From Pseudomonadota bacterium (GTDB lineage: Bacteria > Myxococcota_A > Polyangia > Polyangiales > Polyangiaceae): a stretch of 64,000 bases of DNA. Shown piece by piece: positions 9,017 through 18,693 of this stretch; position 1 is the stretch's first letter; the number at the start of each line of letters is the position of its first letter. The translations under genes were made by a program, and so were the position numbers. The notes below the pieces were generated by a model that worked only from the letters and a program-made list of their open reading frames with translations, ran no database searches and was not told the origin of the DNA. The stretch spans positions 1 through 64,000 of the forward strand of contig JAEYWK010000045.1 in NCBI GenBank assembly GCA_023431345.1, given 5' to 3'.

Positions 9017-10402
9017 GTGTCCCAAGAACGTTTGACCCGACACGAAATATCGTGGCTCCTGGCACAGGAAGCGCGGGGGGCGGCGCGGGCGCTCCGAGAG
9101 GGCGTGACCCAGCTCCGTCAGGCTCCCTCGAGCCCGGAGCCGCGCATCCAGATTGGCCCGAGCGAGCCGCCCGCCGTCGAGACGACGCTCGACGCGCTCG
9201 ACGACGCCATCTCGATGCTCAGTGACCTGAACACGGGAGCGCGCGGCGCGAGCAAGGCGCGGCGCGGCCGCATCGATCTGGCGGCCCTGCTGATGGATCT
9301 CTCGCCCAACACGCGCCTCGCCATCGAGCCGGGCGCAGGCACCGAAGTGTTCGGCGACGAGCAAGACCTCAAGCGCATGCTCAACCTGCTGGTCACGCAA
9401 GCAGGCTCGACACAAAGTGGCGCGGCCGAAGTCAAAATCCGGCGTCAGGCCGAGTGGGTGAAGATCAGCGTCGAGCTCGGCCCCGACGCGGGCGCTCAGG
9501 AGCTCGAGCGTCGCTGGCTCAGCCGCATGGCGACGCGTCATGGCGGCTGGGTCGAGCTCGAGGGTGGCACGCAGTCCATCTTCCTGCCCGCGGACGGCGC
9601 GAGCGACCAACGCGAGGTCGTCGAGCTACGCAAAGAGCTCGAGCAAGCGCAGCAGCTGGGTGAAGCCTACGCGCGCGAGCTCGCCTCCGTGCTGGCGGCG
9701 GGCGATATCCGCACCGAGCCACCGCCCCCGCTCGCTCAGCGCGGCGGCTCTCAGCGCTTGGAGGCGCTGCAATCGGCGGCGCTCGGCGCGCAGCGCAGCT
9801 TGAAGGGGCTCATCGAAGGCCTCCGCGCCGACGCGAGCCTGGCCGTCTCCGAGCTCGGCGAAGGGTCTGCGCTGGCCCAGAGCTTGAACAGGCGCGCGGC
9901 CGTGGTGGCGGAGCTGTGGGCTGACCTCGCGGTGGCCGCGGAGCTGCCGTTCGACGAGCCGCAGAGCGATGTGTCACTGGCCGAGCTGGTGCAAAGCGCG
10001 GTCGCAGACGCGGAGCCACGAGCGATGCGCCACGGCGTCAGCATCTCCGTCAAGGGTCCGGCGACGCTGCGCCTCACGTCACGCCCCAAGACGCTGCTGG
10101 CGCTGATTCGCGCGCTCGTGCACCACGCGCTCGCGGCGACGCCGCGCGACGGACAGATCGTGCTCTCCGCCTACGCGGTGGAGACTGGCATCCTCCTCTC
10201 CGCGCAAGACGGCGGACCGTCGGTGACGGAAGCTCACCGCTTGGAGGTGCTGCGCCACCGCACGGATCCGAGCGCCTTCGGTCGCCCGTCCGGAGTCTCG
10301 CTGCTGATCGCCGACGCCGCCGCTGAAAGTCTCGGGGCGACCCTCGAGCTGCGCGACGGCCCGGACGGCCGGGCCGAAGTCTGGACGATGCTCACTCGCT
10401 AG
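9017..10402 (+). CDS. Degenerate histidine-kinase-type ATPase protein
   Basis: About 461 aa. The C-terminal ~120 residues look like a GHKL/HATPase fold (LAELVQSAVADAEPRA, ALIRALVHHALAATP, SVSLLIADAAAES-like G2 region). The canonical H-box with a phosphorylatable His is missing, and the N box is ALVHHAL rather than NLLxNA. A second GHKL-like module may lie at about 60-190 (LKRMLNLLVTQAG). The middle is helical (LRKELEQAQQLGEAYARELASV). It precedes a stand-alone response regulator, so a role in controlling that regulator without classical phosphotransfer is plausible. I chose the GTG at 9017; GTG 8978 and ATG 8984 are also in frame and would leave only about 25-30 bp to the divergent gene. Confidence 0.62.
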   Translation: MSQERLTRHEISWLLAQEARGAARALREGVTQLRQAPSSPEPRIQIGPSEPPAVETTLDALDDAISMLSDLNTGARGASKARRGRIDLAALLMDLSPNTRLAIEPGAGTEVFGDEQDLKRMLNLLVTQAGSTQSGAAEVKIRRQAEWVKISVELGPDAGAQELERRWLSRMATRHGGWVELEGGTQSIFLPADGASDQREVVELRKELEQAQQLGEAYARELASVLAAGDIRTEPPPPLAQRGGSQRLEALQSAALGAQRSLKGLIEGLRADASLAVSELGEGSALAQSLNRRAAVVAELWADLAVAAELPFDEPQSDVSLAELVQSAVADAEPRAMRHGVSISVKGPATLRLTSRPKTLLALIRALVHHALAATPRDGQIVLSAYAVETGILLSAQDGGPSVTEAHRLEVLRHRTDPSAFGRPSGVSLLIADAAAESLGATLELRDGPDGRAEVWTMLTR

Positions 10403-10407
10403 AGCGA

Positions 10408-10479
10408 CGAACGGTTTGCTGGGGCGGCGAGCTGCCCCACAGGAAAGGGCTAGACGCCGAGCGGTCAAACCGTTCGGCG
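10408..10479 (+). promoter_or_regulatory. Two mutually exclusive hairpins between kinase-like gene and regulator gene
   Basis: An 11-base arm at 10408-10418 (CGAACGGTTTG) is a perfect reverse complement of 10466-10476. The same 3' arm also closes a compact hairpin with 10455-10465 (11 bp with one G-T pair and a 3-base loop, ending at 10479). Only one of the two can form. A small third stem, TGGGGC/GCCCCA, sits inside the long arm. There is no T-run, so a classical attenuator is not evident. It could equally be a transcript-processing or Rho-related element between the two genes. Confidence 0.4.
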
Positions 10480-10547
10480 CTCGAGGTGGGCGCGGGCTTC
10501 GCGGTTTCTCGGCGACGAGACAACAGTTGCGCTAGTATCGGGCGCCG

Positions 10548-10928
10548 ATGCGGATTCTCGTCGTCGAAGATCAGGACTCCATCCGGCGTATGATCGAAGC
10601 GCTGGTACAAGCGCGCGGCTACCAAGTAACGGCCGTGAGCTCGGGAGCCAAGGCGATCGACGTCGCGGTGACCGATCCGCCGGACATCGTGCTGCTCGAC
10701 CTGAATCTGCCCGGTCAGTACGACGGCTTCGACGTTTGCACCCGCCTGCGCTCCGATCCCGGCACGCGCACCGTACCGGTGGTGATCATCAGCGCCATGG
10801 ACGACGATGAGTCACGCAGTCGGGCCACCTCCGCCGGCGCCACCGCGTACTACACGAAGCCGTTCAGCCCCATCGCCTTGCTCAAAGAGATCGACCGCCT
10901 CAAGTCGATGCTCACGGCGCGCGCCTGA
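10548..10928 (+). CDS. Single-domain response regulator (CheY-like receiver)
   Basis: 126-aa receiver domain with no output domain. All key residues are present: acidic pair E7/D8, phospho-acceptor D51 in IVLLDLNLPG, S82 in VIISAMDDD and K104 in YYTKPF. It lies 145 bases behind the degenerate kinase-like gene and may be its partner. Proteins of this type act by protein-protein interaction. The last codons and the sequence just after the stop form a slipped repeat: CTCACGGCGC occurs at 10911, 10932 and 10949. Confidence 0.88.
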   Translation: MRILVVEDQDSIRRMIEALVQARGYQVTAVSSGAKAIDVAVTDPPDIVLLDLNLPGQYDGFDVCTRLRSDPGTRTVPVVIISAMDDDESRSRATSAGATAYYTKPFSPIALLKEIDRLKSMLTARA

Positions 10929-10963
10929 CGGCTCACGGCGCCTGACGGCTCACGGCGCGCGCT

Positions 10964-11347
10964 TCAGAGCAGCTTCAGCAGCTCTTGGGCGCGCTCTTCG
11001 GATGAGCGCATCAAGTCACGCGCTTCGAGCGAAGGGATCTCGAGCGCGGTCACGAGCTGCTCGAGCAGCTCCCGCTCCTTGTCGTCCTGCTTGCCGTCGA
11101 CGTAGCTGAGCAAGACCGCATGCTGCAGGAGCTGGCGGCGCGCCGCGAAGCCGAGCTCGCTCACGGGCACGTCGGCCAGGCTACGCGGCGTCTGCGCGAA
11201 CTTGCGCAGCTCGTGCGCTTCGCTCGGCAGGGCGTGGAAGGCTTCGAGGAGCGCGTCGAGCACTTCCGTCTCTTCCGACGTGACGTGGCCGTCAGCCCAG
11301 GCCACGCTGACCAAGCCCTTCACGACCGCGAGGTTCTGAGCGTGCAT
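10964..11347 (-). CDS. TerB-like protein
   Basis: 127 aa, TerB/DjlA N-terminal-like helical domain. It shows the two acidic metal-binding helix pairs (VSVAWADGHVTSEETEVLDAL and LLSYVDGKQDDKERELLEQL) typical of the family. The ATG at 11345-11347 has a GGAAG about ten bases upstream and is preferred over an in-frame GTG at 11365. TerB-like proteins are linked to tellurite resistance and membrane stress, but lone copies are common and their role is open. It is downstream of the Ala/Pro/Glu-rich gene on the same strand. Confidence 0.72.
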   Translation of the reverse strand: MHAQNLAVVKGLVSVAWADGHVTSEETEVLDALLEAFHALPSEAHELRKFAQTPRSLADVPVSELGFAARRQLLQHAVLLSYVDGKQDDKERELLEQLVTALEIPSLEARDLMRSSEERAQELLKLL

Positions 11348-11398
11348 GAAGGGCGATACTTCCACATCAGCCCCGCCGGCAAAAGCCCAGCGGCGCCT

Positions 11399-13117
11399 TC
11401 AACGCTCCGAGGCGAGCGGGTGCGGCATCGGGGTGAGCTCCAGGCCTGCCATTTCCTTCAGGGCAGAGCGCAGCTCGTGCTCCTCGGCGCCGCCCGAGAC
11501 GTAGAAGGAGTCGACCAGCTCGCTGACATCGCTCTGCTGGACCGGCAGGACGGCCGGAGCGAGCGGCGACAGCGCCGGCGCCTGCTCCACGATCAGCAGC
11601 GGTGCGGGCAGCGCCTCGTCCAGTGACACCACGGGACCTGGACTCCAGGTAGGCGCTTCGTGGAGCTCGGGCTCAGCGAGCTCCGAGTGAAACAGCACGT
11701 ACGGCTCGATCGCGACTGGCTCCGGCTCCGCGACTGGCTCCGCAGCCGCCTCGACGACGGGCGCTTCGACGACGACGGGCGCTTCGACGACGGGCAGCGC
11801 TTCGAGGCAGCTTTGGCTCAGCCACACCTCGTCGAGGTCGTCGTGCGCCTCCGTCGCGCCCGGCAACTCGTCGCACGCCTCCGGCGCCGCCATCATCGGC
11901 AGCGGTGTCGGCACGGGCGCCGTGATGACGTCGCGCAGGCGAGTCGGCGCCTCGTCGGCGTCGAGCCCAGCGTGGAGCGAGACCATCGCGAGCAGGACGT
12001 CAGGCAGCGTCGACGGCTCGGGATCCACCAGCGGCTGCGGCGCCTGCGCGAGCGCCGGGGCGACCACGGGCGTGGCGGCGTCGGCGTCGACGTCCGAGTC
12101 GGCGTCGAACGGCGAGGCCGCGGCGATTTCAGCGCGCGCGGGCGCGGCTGGAGGCTCGAGCTCGACGTCGATCTCGATCGCCCAGTCTTGCTCGACCGCA
12201 ACCGCCGGCGGCGCGGCAGCGGACGGAGCAAGCTCGACGGCAACGGGCGACGCAGCCGCTGGCTCGCTCTCGACGTCATCGACGACGACGCCGGGCGCGC
12301 GCTCGGTGAGCTCCGCTTCCTCGCTCGACATCGTTTGAGCCGTGACGACCGTGCCGAAGCGAGGCGTCGAGCTGCCCCGCTCGCGGCTCCGCAGCACCAC
12401 CGGCTCGGGCTTGGTCAGGGCGGGCTCACCGGCGGCGATCTGCGGCTCGGGTGTGAGTGTCAGCTCCGGCGGCAGCGCGGCGACGCGCGGCAGCGACGCC
12501 GGCGTCACGGCAGACTCGACGATGGGCGCGGGCGGAGGAGCGGGCGCGGCAGCGACGCTGGGTAGCGCCACCGGTGAAGCCTCGAGCAACTCCGCGAGCC
12601 CATCGCTCGGCCCGGCTTCGCTGATTCGCGCCGGCTGCGGCTGCTCGAGCGCGGCGCTCGCTACTTGGAGCTCGGCCTCGAGCCAGCGCTCCAATTTCCC
12701 GGCATCGCGCGCGCGCTCCGTCTCGCGATGCAGCCTGGAGAGCGCGCGGCGGGCCGCCGAGCGATTCACGGGAATCAACGCCTTCTCGAGCTCGCGCACC
12801 AGCGCTTCGAGGCCTATCGCGTCGCTGCGCTCGGCCGCGCGCCGCAGCGACGGCCCCGCCGAGCTGGACACCGCAAGCGCCCGCGCCAGCAAGCCTCGCA
12901 AGCACTCTTCCGCGTTACCGGAGGGCACGTCGCCGCGCCGCGGTTTGAGCCGCACGCCTCCGTCGGCGTGCAGCTCAATCTCTTCGGCTGACACCACGCG
13001 CGGCGCAGCCACCGCATGGTCGGCCACCGCGAGCAGCAGGTACCCCGCACTTTCGGCGGCGAGCGGCGCCGCGTGGGCGCGGGCAGCCGCGAGAATTTCG
13101 AGCAGCGAGACCGTCAC
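11399..13117 (-). CDS. Acidic Ala/Pro/Val/Glu-rich protein, unknown function
   Basis: 572 aa, not recognised. The first ~165 residues look folded and mainly helical (MTVSLLEILAAARAHAAPLA, LEALVRELEKALIPVNRSAARRALSRLHRETERA). The remaining ~400 are low-complexity, acidic and rich in A, P, V and E, with repeated blocks such as VVEAPVVEAA, and are probably disordered. There is a short ordered-looking C-terminus (VSELVDSFYVSGGAEEHELRSALKEMAGLE). No signal peptide or TM segment is seen, so it is probably cytoplasmic. The GTG start overlaps the hisF stop (GTGA), so it is coupled to hisF, though a histidine-pathway role is not implied by its sequence. Confidence 0.7.
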   Translation of the reverse strand: MTVSLLEILAAARAHAAPLAAESAGYLLLAVADHAVAAPRVVSAEEIELHADGGVRLKPRRGDVPSGNAEECLRGLLARALAVSSSAGPSLRRAAERSDAIGLEALVRELEKALIPVNRSAARRALSRLHRETERARDAGKLERWLEAELQVASAALEQPQPARISEAGPSDGLAELLEASPVALPSVAAAPAPPPAPIVESAVTPASLPRVAALPPELTLTPEPQIAAGEPALTKPEPVVLRSRERGSSTPRFGTVVTAQTMSSEEAELTERAPGVVVDDVESEPAAASPVAVELAPSAAAPPAVAVEQDWAIEIDVELEPPAAPARAEIAAASPFDADSDVDADAATPVVAPALAQAPQPLVDPEPSTLPDVLLAMVSLHAGLDADEAPTRLRDVITAPVPTPLPMMAAPEACDELPGATEAHDDLDEVWLSQSCLEALPVVEAPVVVEAPVVEAAAEPVAEPEPVAIEPYVLFHSELAEPELHEAPTWSPGPVVSLDEALPAPLLIVEQAPALSPLAPAVLPVQQSDVSELVDSFYVSGGAEEHELRSALKEMAGLELTPMPHPLASER

Positions 13118-13884
13118 GCATCGCCTCCACGCACGACGACGCCGTGCTGACGCAGGTATTTCTTGGCTTCACCGACGGTGTGCTCACCGTCGTGAAAAAT
13201 GGAGGCGGCGAGGGCCGCGTCGGCGTTGCCTTCGACGAGCCCCTGACGCAGGTGCTCGAGGCTGCCCACGCCGCCGGAAGCGATCACCGGAATGGGCACC
13301 GCGCTCGCGACCGCCTGCAGCAGCGCGAGGTCATAACCGGCGCGCGTGCCGTCCCGATCCATGCTCGTGAGCAAGATCTCGCCCGCGCCCAGCGCCGCGC
13401 CTCGGCGCGCCCAATCGACGGCGTTCATGCCCGTGCCGCGACGCCCGCCGTGCGTAAAGACCTCGAAGAAGCCGCCCTCGGGGTTGTGCTTGGCGTCGAT
13501 GGCGAGCACCAGCACCTGCCGGCCCCACTGCTCCGCGACCTCGCCAATCAGCTCCGGCCGCGCAACCGCTGCGCTATTGACGCTGACTTTGTCGGCCCCC
13601 GCGTCGAGTAGCCGCCGCACGTCCGACGTCTGACGGACACCCCCGCCCACGGTCAGCGGAGCAAAAACCGCAGCAGCGGTGCGCTCGATGATGTCGAGGA
13701 TGGCCGGCCGCTCTTCGTGCGACGCGGTGATATCGAGGAAGGTGATTTCGTCCGCGCCCTCGGCGTCGTAGCGGCGCGCGCACTCCACAGGATCGCCCGC
13801 GTCGCGGATATCGACGAATTTCACGCCTTTGACGACGCGGCCGCCGCGAACGTCGAGACAGGGGATGATGCGCTTAGCCAGCAT
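13114..13884 (-). CDS. hisF: Imidazole glycerol phosphate synthase cyclase subunit HisF
   Basis: 256 aa, the usual HisF length when started at MLAKRIIPCLDVRGG. An upstream in-frame ATG would add 28 residues that do not resemble the family. It is a (beta/alpha)8 barrel with both catalytic aspartates at the standard positions, D11 (PCLDV) and D130 (LAIDAK), and both phosphate-binding Gly loops (LTVGGGVR and IASGGVG). With HisH it turns PRFAR and glutamine-derived ammonia into IGP and AICAR, linking histidine and purine synthesis. No other his gene is nearby, so it is an orphan copy in a non-his operon. Confidence 0.93.
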   Translation of the reverse strand: MLAKRIIPCLDVRGGRVVKGVKFVDIRDAGDPVECARRYDAEGADEITFLDITASHEERPAILDIIERTAAAVFAPLTVGGGVRQTSDVRRLLDAGADKVSVNSAAVARPELIGEVAEQWGRQVLVLAIDAKHNPEGGFFEVFTHGGRRGTGMNAVDWARRGAALGAGEILLTSMDRDGTRAGYDLALLQAVASAVPIPVIASGGVGSLEHLRQGLVEGNADAALAASIFHDGEHTVGEAKKYLRQHGVVVRGGDA

Positions 13885-14056
13885 TTCGAGCGGGGTAATA
13901 CCCCCATAGGTCAAAACGGCGAATCTGGACAAAACCACGGCTGATGAGCCGGCCCGCAGGCTCGTCACGGCGGACCGCGGCCTCGCTTCACTCGCCTCAC
14001 GAATTGACGCGGGATCCGCACGGGGCGGCCAAGAAACCGCTATAGTGCCGCGCGCG

Positions 14057-15879
<1,823 letters not shown>

Positions 15880-15883
<4 letters not shown>

Positions 15884-16029
15884 CCCAGCCGCTGCCGGGC
15901 CCACTGCACGGCTGCATCGGCTGCGGCGCATCGAACCCGTTGGAAGCCCGCTTCTGCTGCCAATGCGGGCTTCTGATCGCGCCCGCCGGTGAAGAACCGT
16001 ATTCGGTGGAAGTGGTGGCGGTGCCATGA
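15880..16029 (+). CDS. 49-aa zinc-ribbon microprotein
   Basis: Short gene with a GTG start overlapping the preceding TGA (GTGA, 15880-15883) and a TGA overlapping the next ATG (ATGA, 16026-16029). Both overlaps are exact and the frame is open for 49 codons. The product carries two Cys pairs, GCIGCG and FCCQCG, spaced as in a zinc ribbon and echoing the N-terminal ribbon of the upstream gene product, then an acidic tail. Double coupling and the metal-binding pattern make it very likely real despite its size. It has no TM or signal peptide and is probably a cytoplasmic adaptor; its role is unknown. Confidence 0.72.
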
Positions 16030-17192
16030 GCCGCGGTCGCGCGCTCGCCGGCTCCATCGCGCTCCTGGCGGGCCTCTGCCTTTCCTCGACGCCGTCGGCC
16101 CAGGCCGAGAGCGGCAGCCTGGGGCTACGAGCTCGGGTGGGCCCGCCGCCCTCGCCTCACGCCATGCCAGGGGTCGACGGCCAGCGCTCCCACCGCGCCC
16201 AGACGACGCTCAGCGCCGCGCCGCGCGTCGAGCGCCGCCTGCGCATCGCCTTCGGCGTGGGTCGGGGCCTGGTGATGCGCGAGGACGGCGGCGCCTTCGT
16301 GCTGCACCCGAGGGCACGCGCGTCGCGCATCGATGCGCAGGGCAAGTCGCTCTACACGCTGAAGCTGAGTGAGGACCCCGCCTCGGCGCCCGTCGTGACC
16401 TCGGGCGGCGCCAACGCCTTCGTGGCCGGCGGCGAGCTGTGGCAAGTCGACGATCACGGCGGCGTACGCTCTCGCACCGCGCTCGACGACGCTGATTTCA
16501 GCGCGCGCAGCATCTTGAGCCTGCGTGACGGCGGCGTGCTCGTCGCCAGCAATGGTTGGCTCGTCAAGGTCAGCGCGCAGGGGCACGTCGTGTTTCGTAC
16601 CGCCGCCCCCGAAACACCGCTGGAGCTGCTCGAGACGACCGCGAGCGTGCACTACGTCAGCCTGCTCGGTTCGGTCTACCGCGTCGACGCCTCGGGTCGC
16701 CTCGGCAAGCTGGGTGAGCTCGGCGCTTCCACCCAAGCCGTGACGGCCGCCCATGGCAGCGAGCAACTGCTGGCGCGCACCGGCAATCACCGTGTCGCGA
16801 CCTTCGACTTGCGCGCGCACCGGCTGCTCGCGTCCGTCGAAGATGCGACGCTGGACCTCGACGGGCCCGTGTTGCTCGCCGCAGACGGGACAGCCCAAGT
16901 CTTCACGAGCGACGGGCTCTTGGTGCGCTACCGCCCCGACGGCAGCGAGAGCGAGCGCATCCCCGTCGATCCAGGTGCGCGTAAGCCGCCCGGCGCCGAC
17001 GACGCCCTCCTGCTCGCCGATGGTCGTTTGCTGCTCGCGCGCGCCAGCGCCGACACGGCCATCGTCTCGACGAGCGGCGAAGTCAGCACCATCGCCGGCA
17101 GCGCCTGCCCCGATCCGCTCGGTCTTTACGCCGCGGGCCCGCGAGCCGTGCTGCTGGCTTGTCGCTCCGGCAATACCTTCCGCATCGAATAG
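16026..17192 (+). CDS. Secreted beta-propeller-like protein, unknown function
   Basis: 388 aa with a Sec signal peptide (about 1-27, ending PSAQAES). The mature protein has repeating ~40-residue beta units with Asp/Gly turns (FVAGGELWQVDDHGGV, LVASNGWLVKVSAQGHVVF, HYVSLLGSVYRVDASGRL, QVFTSDGLLVRYRPDGSE), as in PQQ/WD-like propellers. No catalytic motif is seen. It is coupled through ATGA to the zinc-ribbon microprotein and is the third member of that operon, so it may be the extracytoplasmic partner of the zinc-ribbon membrane protein. Confidence 0.72.
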   Translation: MSRGRALAGSIALLAGLCLSSTPSAQAESGSLGLRARVGPPPSPHAMPGVDGQRSHRAQTTLSAAPRVERRLRIAFGVGRGLVMREDGGAFVLHPRARASRIDAQGKSLYTLKLSEDPASAPVVTSGGANAFVAGGELWQVDDHGGVRSRTALDDADFSARSILSLRDGGVLVASNGWLVKVSAQGHVVFRTAAPETPLELLETTASVHYVSLLGSVYRVDASGRLGKLGELGASTQAVTAAHGSEQLLARTGNHRVATFDLRAHRLLASVEDATLDLDGPVLLAADGTAQVFTSDGLLVRYRPDGSESERIPVDPGARKPPGADDALLLADGRLLLARASADTAIVSTSGEVSTIAGSACPDPLGLYAAGPRAVLLACRSGNTFRIE

Positions 17193-17273
17193 CCCGCGGC
17201 GATGTAGCGCCGAAACGCTGGCAGCGCGCCGGCGTTCAGTCAGCGGCATCAGTGGCGGATTTCAGTGCGGATT

Positions 17274-18098
17274 TCAGTGATAGAGCGCCGAGAACGACAG
17301 GCTGACCGTGTAGCCCGACGCGCGTCGCTCGACGCTGTCTTTCTTCTCGCCGGTTGCGAAGCCCGTCAGCTGGAGCAGACCCCCCATCGACCACTCGGGC
17401 CCAACGAAGCCCATGTAGCCGACCCAAGCCGAAATGCCGAGGCCGCCACCGTTGTAGTCAGCGACATCGCGCCGGTCTTCGAGCACCTGGCCGTCGGCCA
17501 GCGCAGAGAAGCCCGCGAGCCCGAGGGAACCACCGACGTGCAACCCGCGCTGCGGATCGGGGAACGCGTCGAAGAACGGGCCAACCAACACCATACCGCC
17601 GTCCATGCTCTCATCGGTGTCGCGCCCCTCGACCTCGACGTTGTGGTCGTTGAACCCTTGAAGGGAAAGCAAGCCGCCGATGGCGACCCCGCGCCAAGGC
17701 GTGCCGCCGACCCACACGCTGAGCGTGCCCCCCGGCCCGCCAGCGTCGAAGCTGGGGACGCCGCGCTCGTCGGACGAGACGCTGCCGTGGCCTCCGCCGA
17801 CACCGGCGCTGAGCCGCAAGTAGAAGCCGTCGTGGACGTGGTAGCCGGCGCGTGGCGTCGCCGCGGGCACAGGGGGCGCGGCGATCACGATCTTGCCCTG
17901 TGGGCCCGGCGGCGGGGCTGAGCTGGGCGGCGGCGGCGGCAAATCCGCTGGCGCTGCAGGCGCGGGAGTTGGCGGCGGCGCGGGCTCGGCGGCGGCCGGC
18001 TCCGCGTCGACAGCGGGCGGCGCCTGACCCCAGGCCGTGCCGGTGAGCAAGCCGGCGCCAAGAACTAGAGAGCAAGGGATAAGCTGGGCTGGTTTCAC
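17274..18098 (-). CDS. Outer-membrane beta-barrel-like protein
   Basis: 274 aa. A signal peptide (about 1-25, ending TAWGQAPP) is followed by a ~50-residue Pro/Ala linker and then ~195 residues of alternating amphipathic strands (GFYLRLSAGVGGGHG, WRGVAIGGLLSLQGFND, GLHVGGSLGLAGFSAL, GGLLQLTGFATGE), ending in SFSALYH. Small myxobacterial barrels often look like this. The last residue is His rather than the usual Phe. It faces the zinc-ribbon operon across an 81-bp convergent gap that carries a 12-bp direct repeat (17255-17266, 17267-17278). Function unknown. Confidence 0.7.
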   Translation of the reverse strand: MKPAQLIPCSLVLGAGLLTGTAWGQAPPAVDAEPAAAEPAPPPTPAPAAPADLPPPPPSSAPPPGPQGKIVIAAPPVPAATPRAGYHVHDGFYLRLSAGVGGGHGSVSSDERGVPSFDAGGPGGTLSVWVGGTPWRGVAIGGLLSLQGFNDHNVEVEGRDTDESMDGGMVLVGPFFDAFPDPQRGLHVGGSLGLAGFSALADGQVLEDRRDVADYNGGGLGISAWVGYMGFVGPEWSMGGLLQLTGFATGEKKDSVERRASGYTVSLSFSALYH

Positions 18099-18112
18099 GG
18101 GATACTCGTGCC

Positions 18113-18118
18113 TATACT
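18113..18118 (+). promoter_or_regulatory. Possible -10 box for the Fe-S carrier gene
   Basis: TATACT lies 53 bases before the ATG of the A-type carrier gene, in the divergent gap. No good -35 sits at 16-18 bases; TTTCAC is the nearest, at a short spacing. Weak call. Confidence 0.3.
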
Positions 18119-18171
18119 ACCTCTGTTGCCCGGCCAAGCTGCCCGGGCCCCTCGGAGGCTCTGTTCGTTCG

Positions 18172-18495
18172 ATGATCTCAATCACCCCCCTGGCCGCTGA
18201 CAAGGTTCGCGAAATCTCCCAATCGGAAGGCCTCGAAGGCCAAGGCTTGCGTCTGCGAGTCATTGGTGGCGGGTGCGCGGGTTTCCAGTACGACCTATAT
18301 TTCGAGGACAAGCCCACCGACATGGACGAGAGCTACGAGTCCCACGGGGTCAAGCTCTACGTCGATCCTTTGAGCTATCAGTATCTGGATGGGACCGAAA
18401 TCGACTACGTCGAGGGGGCCCACGGCGCTGGCTTCAAGTTTGGCAACCCGAACGTCACCGGCTCGTGCGGCTGCGGCTCGTCGTTCAAGGTCTGA
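18172..18495 (+). CDS. erpA: A-type iron-sulfur carrier protein (ErpA/IscA family)
   Basis: 107 aa, standard length for the HesB/IscA/ErpA family, which delivers Fe-S clusters to apoproteins. The three ligand cysteines are present: C35 in GGGCAGFQY, and C99 and C101 in TGSCGCGSSF. The ATG at 18172 has a GGAGG 13 bases upstream; earlier in-frame starts run into the divergent gene and lack family similarity. No isc/suf genes are nearby, which favours a stand-alone ErpA-type carrier, but IscA or SufA cannot be separated by eye. Confidence 0.88.
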   Translation: MISITPLAADKVREISQSEGLEGQGLRLRVIGGGCAGFQYDLYFEDKPTDMDESYESHGVKLYVDPLSYQYLDGTEIDYVEGAHGAGFKFGNPNVTGSCGCGSSFKV

Positions 18496-18693
18496 CGATC
18501 TGATTCGCGCACTGCTGGAACCGGACGGCGGATCGTCCACGAAGCGACAACAGAACGCCTCGCAATGTGTCCCGCCGTCCAGGCAGCGTGCCCTGGCGTA
18601 CGAAGTTCCTGCTTAACGTAACTTTGCGGAACTTCGCTCCAGCCGACCTCGTAGCCCCCAACATGCGAGGCGATGTCCTCGCCCGAGGTCGCA

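Noticed and set aside
13885..13968. Longer start for hisF
   Set aside because: It would add 28 residues before the family N-terminus MLAKRIIPCLDV and shift the catalytic Asp from positions 11 and 130.
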